NCBI GenBank assembly: GCA_946623755.1
Contig: CAMORK010000007.1
Location: 1 to 58,167, forward strand
Source: an uncultured Butyrivibrio sp.
Lineage (GTDB): Bacteria > Bacillota > Clostridia > Lachnospirales > Lachnospiraceae
DNA: 58,167 nucleotides
Direction: 5' to 3'
This document shows positions 42,231-51,120 of the stretch, one piece after another. The position numbers were made by a program, and so were the translations under genes. The notes under the pieces were generated by a model. That model made no database searches. It was not told the origin of the DNA and worked only from the letters and a program-made list of their open reading frames with translations. Numbering within the stretch: position 1 is the first letter of the stretch; every line of letters begins with the position of its first letter.

Positions 42231-43567
42231 TTCTTCGCCTCCTCCAGGTTTTCACCCACAGGAATACCGATCCTCTGATCCACCTCAAAGTGGAAGAGAA
42301 TGTTGATATACCAGTATGCGAAGTTGATAACGAGCTTCTTGGTGCGCTTAAAGCAGGTAATTCCTCTTTTTACTATGGATCCGAACTCAAAGAATCTGGT
42401 CTTATACTTCCTGCAAAGGGCTCTGAGCTCCTCGGCAGTTACATTTTTAGGGACAAAAGAGATCGTTCCGAAGGTATAACCCTCCTGAAGCCACCACTTA
42501 TCGCAGATGAGCCTTCCTTCTTCCTGGAAAGTCTTGTAAGTGGGCGTATTGGGAAAGGTCAAAAGGTGATTAAATGCTATTACAAAGAACTGGTGCTTCA
42601 TGGCAAACTTCAGGGTCTGAATGAAGCTCTCCTCGGTGTCCTCATCGAAACCAAACACAAATGAAGCATAGATACTGATGCCCACCTCATGGATCTTGTC
42701 GATGAGCTCATCTCTCTCTCCGAGTCTGGCTGTCCACTCTTTATTCATCTGCTTCAGATTTCCGCTGCTTATCGACTCAAAGCCGATGAGGACCATCTCA
42801 CAGCCGCTGTCCTTCATGAGTCTCAGCGTTTCGTCATCTTTTGCGATATCAAGTGTTATTTGTGTGGTCCAGGTTACATGCAGCTTTTTGATCTCAGTAA
42901 ACAGCTCTCTGGCAAATTCCTTATACGAGAATATGCTGTCATCCACCAGGAAATAGAGCTTGTGTTTACAGGATTTCATCTCTGCAATGATATCTGCCAC
43001 ATCCCTGTGAATGTACCTGGAGTCATAATATTTCGCGATGGAGCAGAATTCACAATTGTGGAAGCAACCCCTGCCGGTCTCAACCAGGGAAACAGGCAGA
43101 TATTTCTTTTGCTGCTTCTTATATATGCTCCTGTCTGCCATCTTATAATCTATGCAGGGTTTACCCACATACTTATCCTTGAGAGTTCCGTTTTTCAGAT
43201 CCTCCAGGAGCATGTTGATATTTTCGCCACAGTTATTGATCATGATGGCATCACAGTGCTGAGCTGCTTCATCCGGGACCAAAGTCACATGATAGCCGCC
43301 CATTACCACTTTTTTGCCACGTTTTCTGAACTGCTCCGAGATGTAATATGCCCTTTTTGCCGTGTAAGTCTCGACGGTGATAAGCACAACTTCTGTTTCT
43401 GTTTCATAGTCGATATTCTCAATTCTGTCGTCAAAGAACTCCCTCTCGCATTCGGGTGGGAGGAGCGAACTGAGCACAGCTATAGTAAGGGGCTCCATAA
43501 GCCAGGATTTTAAGTACTTCTCATTGGTTTTCTTGCCGATGGCCGGCAAGATCAGCGTTACCTTCAA
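42227..43567 (-). CDS. Cobalamin-binding-domain radical SAM enzyme (paralogue 1)
   Basis: 446 residues from a TTG start with AGGAG seven bases upstream, overlapping the end of paralogue 2 by 47 bases. Residues 1-125 are a B12-binding Rossmann domain (VMGGYHVTLVPDEA, without the DxHxxG base-off motif). The radical SAM barrel begins with Cys168, Cys172, Cys175 (CFHNCEFC), and FLVDDSIF and VLIGFESI are the usual later blocks. A C-terminal ~90 residues carry a hydrophobic stretch (KLVINFAYWYINILF) that may touch the membrane. Class B radical SAM enzymes methylate or join unactivated carbons. Substrate unknown. Confidence 0.88.
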   Translation of the reverse strand: MKVTLILPAIGKKTNEKYLKSWLMEPLTIAVLSSLLPPECEREFFDDRIENIDYETETEVVLITVETYTAKRAYYISEQFRKRGKKVVMGGYHVTLVPDEAAQHCDAIMINNCGENINMLLEDLKNGTLKDKYVGKPCIDYKMADRSIYKKQQKKYLPVSLVETGRGCFHNCEFCSIAKYYDSRYIHRDVADIIAEMKSCKHKLYFLVDDSIFSYKEFARELFTEIKKLHVTWTTQITLDIAKDDETLRLMKDSGCEMVLIGFESISSGNLKQMNKEWTARLGERDELIDKIHEVGISIYASFVFGFDEDTEESFIQTLKFAMKHQFFVIAFNHLLTFPNTPTYKTFQEEGRLICDKWWLQEGYTFGTISFVPKNVTAEELRALCRKYKTRFFEFGSIVKRGITCFKRTKKLVINFAYWYINILFHFEVDQRIGIPVGENLEEAKK

Positions 43568-44924
43568 GCTTTCTCTCCTCTTCGTCCTTCTCAAGGCATC
43601 CAAAGGTCATGCCCTGCTTCTCAAATACCTCTTTTCTGAAAACCGGATTGTAGATTATGTAAGTAAAGAACCTCACGGGGTTCCTTAAGTTGGTCCTGAG
43701 CTCAAAGAGCCTGTACAGGACAGATCCCAGACTGTTGAATTTACGTCTGCAGTTAAATCCTGCCTCCGTGAGTTCGTCCGGAGTCATGTTCTTGGGGATA
43801 AATGCCGTGTAGTTGAACTTGTACTGTGGATGCAGCCACCATTTGCCGTCATACAGAAGCCTTCCCTGACTCTTCAGCTCGTCATAGAGCGGCGTTCCGG
43901 GGTATGGCATCAGTATGTTATATGCTGCAAATGTAAATTTATTGCGCCTCGCAAACTCGTATGTGGCTCTGATGGATTCCAGAGTGTCCGTGTCATGTCC
44001 TATGGTAAAGGCCGCCCAGGTCTGGAGTCCGTAGTGTCTCAGCTTTTCTATGGCTTCTTTGTAATTATCCGCCACAAACTTCCTATTAACGCCCTTTCTC
44101 ATGTTCTCTATGCTCTCAGGGCGGATGGATTCAAAGCCTATAACAAGCCCCAGACATCCACTCTTTACCATGAGCTTCATGAGCTCCTCATCATCCAGCA
44201 TATCTATGCTTCCCTGGCTCACCCACCATATCTTCAGTGGTATGAGCGCCCGGAAAAGTTCTTTTGCCTTGGCCTTATTGGCCACAATATTGTCGTCAAC
44301 GAAAAAGAGAAGCTTCCTCTTCTGGGATTTGATCTCAGCGACCACCTCATCAACATCTCTTGTGTAGTGATGCTGCTCAAAATACACGCTGCTGGCACAG
44401 TACTTGCAGTTAAAGCCGCATCCCCGTGAGAACTGCAAAAGAGATATCGGCATATACTTCTTGCCCTCATAAATGCTGCGCCTTGTCATGATTCCCTTTT
44501 GTGGCACCTTTGGCGCAGTGCAGATGTATTCTGCTTTCAGCTCGCCTCTTCGCAGGTCTTCTATCATGTGACCCCATTCGCTCTCTGCATCGCCTATCAT
44601 GATAGAATCCGCATGTTCTCTGGCTTCCTCGGGCAGGAGCTTGATATGGATGCCTCCCATGATGACCTTAACGCCCCGTCGCCTGTATTCATCTGCTATC
44701 TCATAGGATCTGCGCGCGGTAAAGGTCTCAACGGTAATGGCCACCAGATCGGTCTTTTCCTCATAAGGAATGGGCTCAAGCCTGTCGTCGTACATGACGA
44801 CCTCTATGTCCTCCGGTGTAAGAGCTGCCAGAATGCCCAGCTGAAGCGGTTCCATGCTGGCATTATCGACGTAAAGGCTGTGCTCTCTACGCCCTATATT
44901 TGGTTTTATCAAAGTGATCTTCAT
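43521..44924 (-). CDS. Cobalamin-binding-domain radical SAM enzyme (paralogue 2)
   Basis: 467 residues, same architecture. The B12-binding half (1-125) has MEPLQLGILAALTP and VIMGGIHIKLLPEE. The cluster cysteines are Cys169, Cys173 and Cys176 (CGFNCKYC), followed by LLFFVDDNIV, LVIGFESI and a MPYPGTPLY block. The C-terminal ~110 residues contain FFTYIIYNPVF, an amphipathic or membrane-surface segment. The ATG overlaps the stop of paralogue 3 (ATGA). Clear homology with the three neighbours shows tandem duplication followed by divergence, implying successive or alternative steps on related substrates. Confidence 0.9.
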   Translation of the reverse strand: MKITLIKPNIGRREHSLYVDNASMEPLQLGILAALTPEDIEVVMYDDRLEPIPYEEKTDLVAITVETFTARRSYEIADEYRRRGVKVIMGGIHIKLLPEEAREHADSIMIGDAESEWGHMIEDLRRGELKAEYICTAPKVPQKGIMTRRSIYEGKKYMPISLLQFSRGCGFNCKYCASSVYFEQHHYTRDVDEVVAEIKSQKRKLLFFVDDNIVANKAKAKELFRALIPLKIWWVSQGSIDMLDDEELMKLMVKSGCLGLVIGFESIRPESIENMRKGVNRKFVADNYKEAIEKLRHYGLQTWAAFTIGHDTDTLESIRATYEFARRNKFTFAAYNILMPYPGTPLYDELKSQGRLLYDGKWWLHPQYKFNYTAFIPKNMTPDELTEAGFNCRRKFNSLGSVLYRLFELRTNLRNPVRFFTYIIYNPVFRKEVFEKQGMTFGCLEKDEEERKLEGNADLAGHRQENQ

Positions 44925-46258
44925 AAACTTTCGCCTTGTTTTCTGTGTATTTCGCTGCGGGAGATGAGGTTGATGGCCAGAAACACGACGATGTTAAGGA
45001 GCGATCTGTGGTTTACTTTAGCCCCCATCATTCTCTTAAATATGTTCCTGTAGGTGTTGAAGTTAAAACGCGCAGCTTTGCAGCCATCCTTTAACTCTTC
45101 GGGAGTCATTGATTTTGGAAAATACATGGCATCTCCGTATCTGTACTGCGGATCCAGCCACCACTTTTTAAACCTGAGGCGGCCTTCACCTTCCATCCTT
45201 TCAAACAGAGGCGTTCCGGGCAGTATCATCAGCGGATTAAAATTAGATATGGCCAGATTATTCCTTATAGCAAACTCATAGGTGTCCCTAATGGAATCCG
45301 CCGTGTCATAATCATAGCCCAGCACAAACATGCCGTAGATCATAATGTTATGCCTGTATATATTCCTTATGGCTTCCTCAAGATGTGCGACATTTCCCGT
45401 CTTTTCCTCACCCCTCAGGATCCCGAGATTGGCACTCTTTTTCATGATCTCAAGATTATTCTCGTTCAGGGATTCAAAGCCGATAAGCACCATAAAACAT
45501 CCCGACTCATACATCTCTTTTAACAATTCATCCCTGAAGGCAATCTCCAGGCTTATCTGACAGGCCCATTTCTTCTTAAGGGGCTTTATGGCCCTGAAGA
45601 GTTCTATTGCGCTCTCCTCATTTAAAAAGAGGTTGTCATCGATAAAGAACAGGAGCTTTTCCTTGCACTCACTGATCTCTTTTACCACATTTTCAATATC
45701 TTTTTGCCTTACTCCGCCGGGGTAAGGGCTCTTTATAGAGCAAAAATCGCAATTGAACTTACAGCCTCTTGATGCTTGGACCATGGCCAGAGGCAGATAT
45801 TTTTTACCCTCGTAACAGGCAGAGTTGGGGTTAACATAGGACATTACGCACTTATTCTCTGCCTGATAGATGCGCCTTACGGGCTTTAGGCCGTTTTTTT
45901 CAATGTCTTTGATAAACTCTCCCCAGGTTTCCTCGGCATCTCCCTTCAGAACGACGTCTGCGTGCTCAAGCGCTTCATCACAGAGGGCCGTGGGGTGGAA
46001 TCCTCCCATGACAATAAGATTGTCGTCTCTTTTATACCTGTCTGCCAGCTCATAGGCGTGCTTGGCGGCAAAGGTCTCAACCGAAAATGCGATAATATCG
46101 GCATCCAAAGACTCCGGAACATTCTCAATCCTCTCATCGTAAAACACAAGCTCGTGCTCTTTTGGCGTAAGCTTCTGGATCACGGCAAAAACAAGGGGTT
46201 TGAGGGCGTCCTTCCCTTTGCTGTACATCATATTTACTTTGATGAATGCAATCTTCAT
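44921..46258 (-). CDS. Cobalamin-binding-domain radical SAM enzyme (paralogue 3)
   Basis: 445 residues from the ATG at 46258 (KIAFIKVN is the natural first strand; a longer frame of 20 more residues belongs to the decayed gene upstream). B12 domain with VMGGFHPTALCDEA, cluster cysteines 166, 170 and 173 (CKFNCDFC), then LLFFIDDNLF, VLIGFESL and LILPGTPLF blocks. The C terminus has LLNIVVFLAINLIS, again a hydrophobic segment. The ribosome site is weak (AGGG too close to the ATG), so translation may depend on read-through coupling. Overlaps paralogue 2 by four bases. Confidence 0.9.
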   Translation of the reverse strand: MKIAFIKVNMMYSKGKDALKPLVFAVIQKLTPKEHELVFYDERIENVPESLDADIIAFSVETFAAKHAYELADRYKRDDNLIVMGGFHPTALCDEALEHADVVLKGDAEETWGEFIKDIEKNGLKPVRRIYQAENKCVMSYVNPNSACYEGKKYLPLAMVQASRGCKFNCDFCSIKSPYPGGVRQKDIENVVKEISECKEKLLFFIDDNLFLNEESAIELFRAIKPLKKKWACQISLEIAFRDELLKEMYESGCFMVLIGFESLNENNLEIMKKSANLGILRGEEKTGNVAHLEEAIRNIYRHNIMIYGMFVLGYDYDTADSIRDTYEFAIRNNLAISNFNPLMILPGTPLFERMEGEGRLRFKKWWLDPQYRYGDAMYFPKSMTPEELKDGCKAARFNFNTYRNIFKRMMGAKVNHRSLLNIVVFLAINLISRSEIHRKQGESL

Positions 46259-46268
46259 CCCTGTCTGT

Positions 46269-46557
46269 CTATCCTTCCATGCCAAGGAACTTAAATCCCA
46301 GATTTGCGCCAAAGGCAATTATTCTGGCGGATATTCCCTTTGCAGTCACTCTTCTGCGCAAGAGTAAGCAGTTCTTCGTCAAAGCCCACATCTATTGTGG
46401 CGCTGCCAACCCACCTTATCTTAAGTTTAGTCAGCTCATTCATAAGCCTGATGGAGTAATCTCTGTTGCCAAAGAAATTCGGGTCAAAGAACACGATTAT
46501 CCTGCTCCTGTAGCTCATGTCGGTACTGTGCCAGGGTAATATCAGTAGTACTTTCAT
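46269..46557 (-). pseudogene. Decayed fifth radical SAM paralogue
   Basis: A short frame begins MKVLLILPWHSTD, the start of a B12-binding domain. It jumps after a few residues to the mid-barrel segment RIIVFFDPNFFGNRDY...LKIRWVGSATID, which aligns with LLFFVDDNIVANKAKA...LKIWWVSQGSID of paralogue 2. After DCKG a frame change leads to ISARIIAFGANLGFKFLGMEG and a stop at 46269, resembling the tail of such a protein. The CxxxCxxC region is gone. At least two internal deletions are implied. It has lost function but shows that the family was larger here. Confidence 0.75.
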
Positions 46558-46579
46558 TCAAAATCCTTTATTAATACTC

Positions 46580-47914
46580 TTATTTCACATCGGGAATGTC
46601 GGAATTATCTATCATTACCGCTTCGTCATAATCCCCGAATTTCTTCGCATACTTGCGATATCCGATATTGGCGATCATGTATATGAACAGCCAGCGATGC
46701 ACTCTTTTAAGATCAAAGCGCTTAAAAATAGCCTTCCAGGAATAACAGGTCTTCCAGGCCCGCTCAATTCCCTCAACCAGCTCCTCTTTGGTCATCTGCG
46801 CCGGCTTGTACACAACATGCTCAACGTCGTAAAGGGCCCAGTTTCGCTCGGTTATCCTGCCCTGCGCCTCCAGTTCATTGTAAAAGCTCGTTCCCGGAAA
46901 CGGCGTAATGATGGAAAATCTGGGCAGATCGATTTTAGCGTCAAGGCAGAGCTGAGCAATTCTGTCAAAAACGTCTTTTCCGTCCTCATCGCTTCCGAAG
47001 GCAAAGCAGCCCATGACCAGGATATTGTGCTTATGGAGCTTGTCCATGAGCCATTTGTAGTCATCAACCCGGTTAACATTCTTGTTGATCTCGCTCTGCG
47101 TCTCCTGATTAACCGACTCAAAGCCCAGAAGAAGGCCCTTGCAGCCACTCTTTTCAAATATCTCTATAAGATCGTCGCACCGGCCGATAGCCGTCGTTGT
47201 CAAACCAAACCACCATTTCTTAAGCGGTATCATGGCTGTGAAAAGCTCTTTTGCATAATTGACATCCGCAATAAGGTTAACGTCCGGAAATATCACGAAT
47301 TTGCCCTTAAAGGTCTTTATCTCATCGATAACATCCTGTACCGGGCGCGTCAGCACACGCTGGCCGAAGGCCGCCGGATAGGCGCAGAATGAGCAGGAAT
47401 GGTTACATCCCCTGACACACTCAACGGTATTTAAGGTTATGTATCTGTCTTTTTTCAAAAGATCTTTTCGCGGGATCGGACGGCCGGCGATGGTCGGGCA
47501 CCCTCCCTCATCCCGGTAAAAAGGCTTAAGACAGCCGTTTGCCAGATCCTCAATGGCCTTCTTGAAGGTTCTGTCACCCAGGCCCACCAGGACAGAGTCC
47601 GCATGTTCCTTGGCCTCATCGGGCATAAGTGTCGGATGAACGCCTCCCATCAGCACAGGAATACCACGGCTCCTGAAGTAATCCGCATACCTATAACTGC
47701 GGGCCGCAGTGCCTGTAATACTGGTTATGGCCACTACATCCGCCTGTAGATCAAGGGGAATTGGCTCCGCAGTCTCATCGTATATGACAACGTCATCATC
47801 CGGAAGATACGCAGCCAGAAGCGCCAGGGTTATGGGCGCGTAGTGAAGATTCTTATGAAACATTCCGTTATATCTGTGCATTGCACCTGCAGGTGCCAGT
47901 AAAGCTACTCTCAT
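46580..47914 (-). CDS. Cobalamin-binding-domain radical SAM enzyme (paralogue 4)
   Basis: 444 residues. B12 domain with VLMGGVHPTLMPDEA, cluster cysteines 170, 174 and 177 (CNHSCSFC), then VIFPDVNLI (the DDN of its relatives is DVN), LLLGFESV and ITPFPGTSFY. The C terminus includes LFIYMIANIGYRKYAKKFG. This copy differs most from the others, with a distinct linker (CPTIAGRPIPRKDLL) before the barrel. AGGAG before the ATG. It follows the permease gene by 11 bases and is the first radical SAM gene of the operon. Confidence 0.9.
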   Translation of the reverse strand: MRVALLAPAGAMHRYNGMFHKNLHYAPITLALLAAYLPDDDVVIYDETAEPIPLDLQADVVAITSITGTAARSYRYADYFRSRGIPVLMGGVHPTLMPDEAKEHADSVLVGLGDRTFKKAIEDLANGCLKPFYRDEGGCPTIAGRPIPRKDLLKKDRYITLNTVECVRGCNHSCSFCAYPAAFGQRVLTRPVQDVIDEIKTFKGKFVIFPDVNLIADVNYAKELFTAMIPLKKWWFGLTTTAIGRCDDLIEIFEKSGCKGLLLGFESVNQETQSEINKNVNRVDDYKWLMDKLHKHNILVMGCFAFGSDEDGKDVFDRIAQLCLDAKIDLPRFSIITPFPGTSFYNELEAQGRITERNWALYDVEHVVYKPAQMTKEELVEGIERAWKTCYSWKAIFKRFDLKRVHRWLFIYMIANIGYRKYAKKFGDYDEAVMIDNSDIPDVK

Positions 47915-47925
47915 TTTTTCTCCTG

Positions 47926-49080
47926 TCAGACAGAGATCAGTGATCCCACGGCCATGACTATATACATGATAAATACTATGGCTACCGACGCTTTTGAGGC
48001 CTCTGCGGGCGTCATGATGGATGTCTTTTGCCCCTTCGTGGCGATCAGATAGGTCGGGATCACCATCAGGGATATTATCACTGCCACGGCACCTCCTGCA
48101 AGTTTCATATATTCCATAAATCCGTTAGATAACAGAAATGTCAGCAAAAGCGCAGGAACTGTGGCCAGGACGAAGCTCAGGACGAAGGCCTTTTGGGTCT
48201 GGTTCGATATGATCTCGGTTGTGGCAAATCCGATGGACCAGTAGGAAGTGAACATGGCCAGAATGATGAACAGCGATCCCAGGATGCGGATAACTCCGCC
48301 TACTGCATCTGCCCAGCCGACTATGGCCACTTTGGTAACTTCCTTGGAGGTGATGATCGTGCATACAGTTATGACAACCGAAATCACCAGGTTCATTAAG
48401 AGCCCCAGGAATATGGACTTCCTGACCCTGGCTTCGTCATGATCCAGACACTCTATGACCTGCGGAACCGCAAATATCGCGGAAAAAGAGAACATGATCA
48501 TGCTGTAAGTGGCCGCAAAGCGCAAAAGACCTGTTGCATCAAGACCGGCATTCTCTATGGATATCGCAGGATTGATGTTCCTGAATGAAAAGAACAGCGC
48601 CACAAGGAGTATCGTGGCCATTATGCTAACGGTGACATTCTCACCGATGCAGATGGCCCTTAGTCCCAGAAGAACTACCGCTGCAGCAAAAACAAAGAAC
48701 ACGGTGCCAAGGAGTTTCTCCGAAATGCCTGGGAAAAACTCGGCCATAATGGCGGATGCACCGGTAATATAGGCAGCCAGGTTCGTCTCCAGCACTATCA
48801 CCATGATGATAAAAAACGATATCTTCAGGATATTTTTCAGCTTGCCCCTGAACAGGTAGACGTTAAAAGCCCCGAGGATATCCGAGGTCTCTCCCATTGT
48901 CAGCATGATCTGGGCAATCATCAGGTGCAAAAGGACGCTGATCAAATATGCTGTTAAAAAAGCTATTGCACCGCCCACAGCTCCGGTCTTGGAAACAAAA
49001 TACGGAATAGCCATAACCCCGCTTCCGATCCCGTTTCCGGCCACTATTGCAGCGGCTGTAAAAACTGTCTTTTTCTTCAT
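47926..49080 (-). CDS. Aromatic amino acid permease-like transporter (HAAAP/TyrP-Mtr family)
   Basis: 384 residues with about eleven membrane helices. The first helix carries AAIVAGNGIGSGVMAIPYF, matching the conserved GxxIGxGxxxxP motif of the HAAAP family, and a later helix has MFSFSAIFAVPQVIECL. These are proton-driven permeases for tryptophan, tyrosine or hydroxy amino acids. GAGGAG lies ten bases before the ATG at 49080; six earlier residues are rejected. As first gene of the radical SAM operon it may import a precursor or export a product; either is inference. Divergent from the acyltransferase gene. Confidence 0.85.
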   Translation of the reverse strand: MKKKTVFTAAAIVAGNGIGSGVMAIPYFVSKTGAVGGAIAFLTAYLISVLLHLMIAQIMLTMGETSDILGAFNVYLFRGKLKNILKISFFIIMVIVLETNLAAYITGASAIMAEFFPGISEKLLGTVFFVFAAAVVLLGLRAICIGENVTVSIMATILLVALFFSFRNINPAISIENAGLDATGLLRFAATYSMIMFSFSAIFAVPQVIECLDHDEARVRKSIFLGLLMNLVISVVITVCTIITSKEVTKVAIVGWADAVGGVIRILGSLFIILAMFTSYWSIGFATTEIISNQTQKAFVLSFVLATVPALLLTFLLSNGFMEYMKLAGGAVAVIISLMVIPTYLIATKGQKTSIMTPAEASKASVAIVFIMYIVMAVGSLISV

Positions 49081-49125
49081 ACAATAAATTCTCCTCATTA
49101 TATTCTATCATTCCTTCCTGAAATA

Positions 49126-49154
49126 TTGTTAATTCCATATCCAGGGTTTAATAT
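49126..49154 (+). promoter_or_regulatory. Promoter placed for a leaderless acyltransferase transcript
   Basis: TTGTTA (49126-49131), 17-base spacer, TAATAT (49149-49154), only six bases before the ATG at 49161. No Shine-Dalgarno sequence is visible between. The transcription start would fall at or next to the start codon. Confidence 0.45.
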
Positions 49155-49160
49155 AAGTGT

Positions 49161-51047
49161 ATGCAAAATACACTATTGATTCTATTTCCCATACTATTAC
49201 TTGTTTTAACCTTTTATTGTGCGACACTTTCGCAAAAAGGTCTTATTTCTGATACCTTTTTAAATCTTGATCAAAGTAAAAATATCCAGGCTTCGGTATG
49301 CCTCGCAATAATACTGCATCATCTGACCCAGCAGGTCACTGTATACGGAATGCGTCCAAAGGGCCCAATAACACTGTTCAGTCACATTGGATACCTCTTT
49401 ACCGCCTTGTTTTTCTTCTTTTCCGGATACGGACTTATGACAAGCCTTAAGTCCAAGCCGGACTATCTGGACACCTTCCTAAAGCGCAGACTTCCTGCTG
49501 TGATCATCCCTTTCTGGATAATAAATATCCTTGGCGTGATCTTAACATACGTACTTCCCGGGCCAAAGCCCGGCATCTTGGAAGTTGCAAGCTATATCAC
49601 AGGTCTATCACTTATAAACGGTAACGGCTGGTTCATTATAGAAATAGTCATCCTTTATCTTGCGTTTTACCTGCTTTTCAAGCTGATAAAGAACCGCAAT
49701 ATCGCCACAGCTCTGCTGTGCCTTTTCACTGTCCTGATCATTATCTACAGCTTTTTTCAGGGCCATGATGCGCAAGGCGCCAAAGCTCACTGGTTTAGAG
49801 GTGAATGGTGGTATGACTCCACGATCACCTTCGCTTTTGGAATACTTTTTGCAGGATTTAAAGACAGATTCGCCGGTTTCTGCGTAAAGCACTATAGCTT
49901 GATGATTGCTCTTTTTGCCGTTCTGAATGTAATAGCCATTCGGACAAGCATATATGCGCTGACTCATCTCGGATATTATCACGAGCCTGTGCACCACGGG
50001 ATGCGGGATGCAATGATAACATTAGTTATTCAAAGCTTCTCCTGCCTAGTATTTACGACCTTTATCCTGATACTGAACATGAGGCTTTCCATAGGTAACA
50101 AGGGGCTTTCTTTCATACGCAAAATGAGCCTTGAGCTGTTCCTGATACACGGCTTTGTCCAGGAGCAGATCTTCGGCCGAAGGGAAATGAGCGATCTTCT
50201 ACGCTTTGCTGCCGTGATCTCCTGCAGTATCCTATGCAGTGCCCTTATTTCTCCTGTCGTAAAATTAGTTGTAAATAAGCTGACGGCTCTGCTGTGCACC
50301 AGGAGGGTCAAAAACAGCACGCTGGAACAAGCCATTAAGGAAAAGCAGCGCACAAGACGCCTCAGGATACTGACTCTTGCTGCCGGCATCATGGTCATAG
50401 CCGGGCTCTTGTATTTCGCTGTGATCAGGCCTCAGGCTGCCAAAAATCAGTATGTAAAAGAATGTAGCGAGCTTGAGTCCGCTTCCCTAGGGGACATTGT
50501 CAAATGGGGTCAGTACGAGATCAATCCGTCCATTCCCGGCAAAGAGCCAATTACCTGGATTGTTCTGGAAAAAGACGACAAAAGCGCCCTTCTCGTTTCA
50601 GAGATGGGACTTGGCGGAAGCTATTACAACCAGCATCACACCGAAGTGTCTTGGGAAGACAGCGATCTAAGGCAGCTGATAAACTCAGGCGAATGTACAG
50701 GGTCTTTTAACAAATATGAACTTGGAAATATGCTCACGATCGATGGGGATCTGATATCCCTGCTTAGTGTTGATGAGGCGGAAAGGCTTTTTTCCTCCGA
50801 CGTTGAAAGAGAACTGCTCATAACACCTGCAGCCAAAGTCCGTGGAACGAATATCAACGACATGAGTAAGCACCACGAATGGGATATGGTTGAGATAAAA
50901 ACCTCCTGGTGGTGGCTTAGAGGAGACAAGGGTGTTTCCTCCATCACTGCGCCTATTGTCACTGTGGACGGAGTTATATCTGTCGATGAAAAATATGTAA
51001 ATAAGCCCGGTGGCGCCATCAGACCGGTAATAAGGGTTCAATTTTAA
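49161..51047 (+). CDS. Acyltransferase-3 membrane protein with C-terminal DUF6273 domain
   Basis: 628 residues. Residues ~1-375 form about ten membrane helices of the acyltransferase-3 (OafA/NodX) family; the conserved His pair is in LHHLT near residue 52, and SGYGLM and the basic loop FLKRRLP follow as usual. An extra membrane helix (about 398-418) leads to a C-terminal domain (about 430-628) with GDIVKWGQYEI, TWIVLEKD, SWEDSDLRQLIN and WWWLRG, the hallmark blocks of DUF6273. That domain is probably outside the cell. Likely transfers acyl groups to a surface polysaccharide or lipid. No ribosome site is seen; the message may be leaderless. Confidence 0.85.
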   Translation: MQNTLLILFPILLLVLTFYCATLSQKGLISDTFLNLDQSKNIQASVCLAIILHHLTQQVTVYGMRPKGPITLFSHIGYLFTALFFFFSGYGLMTSLKSKPDYLDTFLKRRLPAVIIPFWIINILGVILTYVLPGPKPGILEVASYITGLSLINGNGWFIIEIVILYLAFYLLFKLIKNRNIATALLCLFTVLIIIYSFFQGHDAQGAKAHWFRGEWWYDSTITFAFGILFAGFKDRFAGFCVKHYSLMIALFAVLNVIAIRTSIYALTHLGYYHEPVHHGMRDAMITLVIQSFSCLVFTTFILILNMRLSIGNKGLSFIRKMSLELFLIHGFVQEQIFGRREMSDLLRFAAVISCSILCSALISPVVKLVVNKLTALLCTRRVKNSTLEQAIKEKQRTRRLRILTLAAGIMVIAGLLYFAVIRPQAAKNQYVKECSELESASLGDIVKWGQYEINPSIPGKEPITWIVLEKDDKSALLVSEMGLGGSYYNQHHTEVSWEDSDLRQLINSGECTGSFNKYELGNMLTIDGDLISLLSVDEAERLFSSDVERELLITPAAKVRGTNINDMSKHHEWDMVEIKTSWWWLRGDKGVSSITAPIVTVDGVISVDEKYVNKPGGAIRPVIRVQF

Positions 51048-51108
51048 ACGGAGGAGAAGGCATTCTGACTAATTTTTCATATTCTTATTTCTGGTGCATT
51101 AATTGTGC

Positions 51109-51114
51109 TATAAT
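51109..51114 (+). promoter_or_regulatory. Extended -10 placed for a leaderless transcript
   Basis: TGC + TATAAT (51109-51114) followed by six T residues and the ATG at 51121. There is no room for a ribosome site, so the transcript probably starts at the initiation codon. Confidence 0.5.
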
Positions 51115-51120
51115 TTTTTT

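Noticed and set aside
41304-42278. 324-residue plus-strand reading frame
   Set aside because: Antisense to the GNAT-like gene, with no ribosome site and no recognisable protein pattern; overlaps of the real genes show coupling on the minus strand.
42689-43513. 274-residue plus-strand reading frame
   Set aside because: Antisense shadow of the radical SAM gene; the minus-strand frame holds the CxxxCxxC motif and B12 domain.
46517-47392. 291-residue plus-strand reading frame
   Set aside because: Antisense to radical SAM paralogue 4, which has all family motifs; the plus-strand translation has no domain signature.
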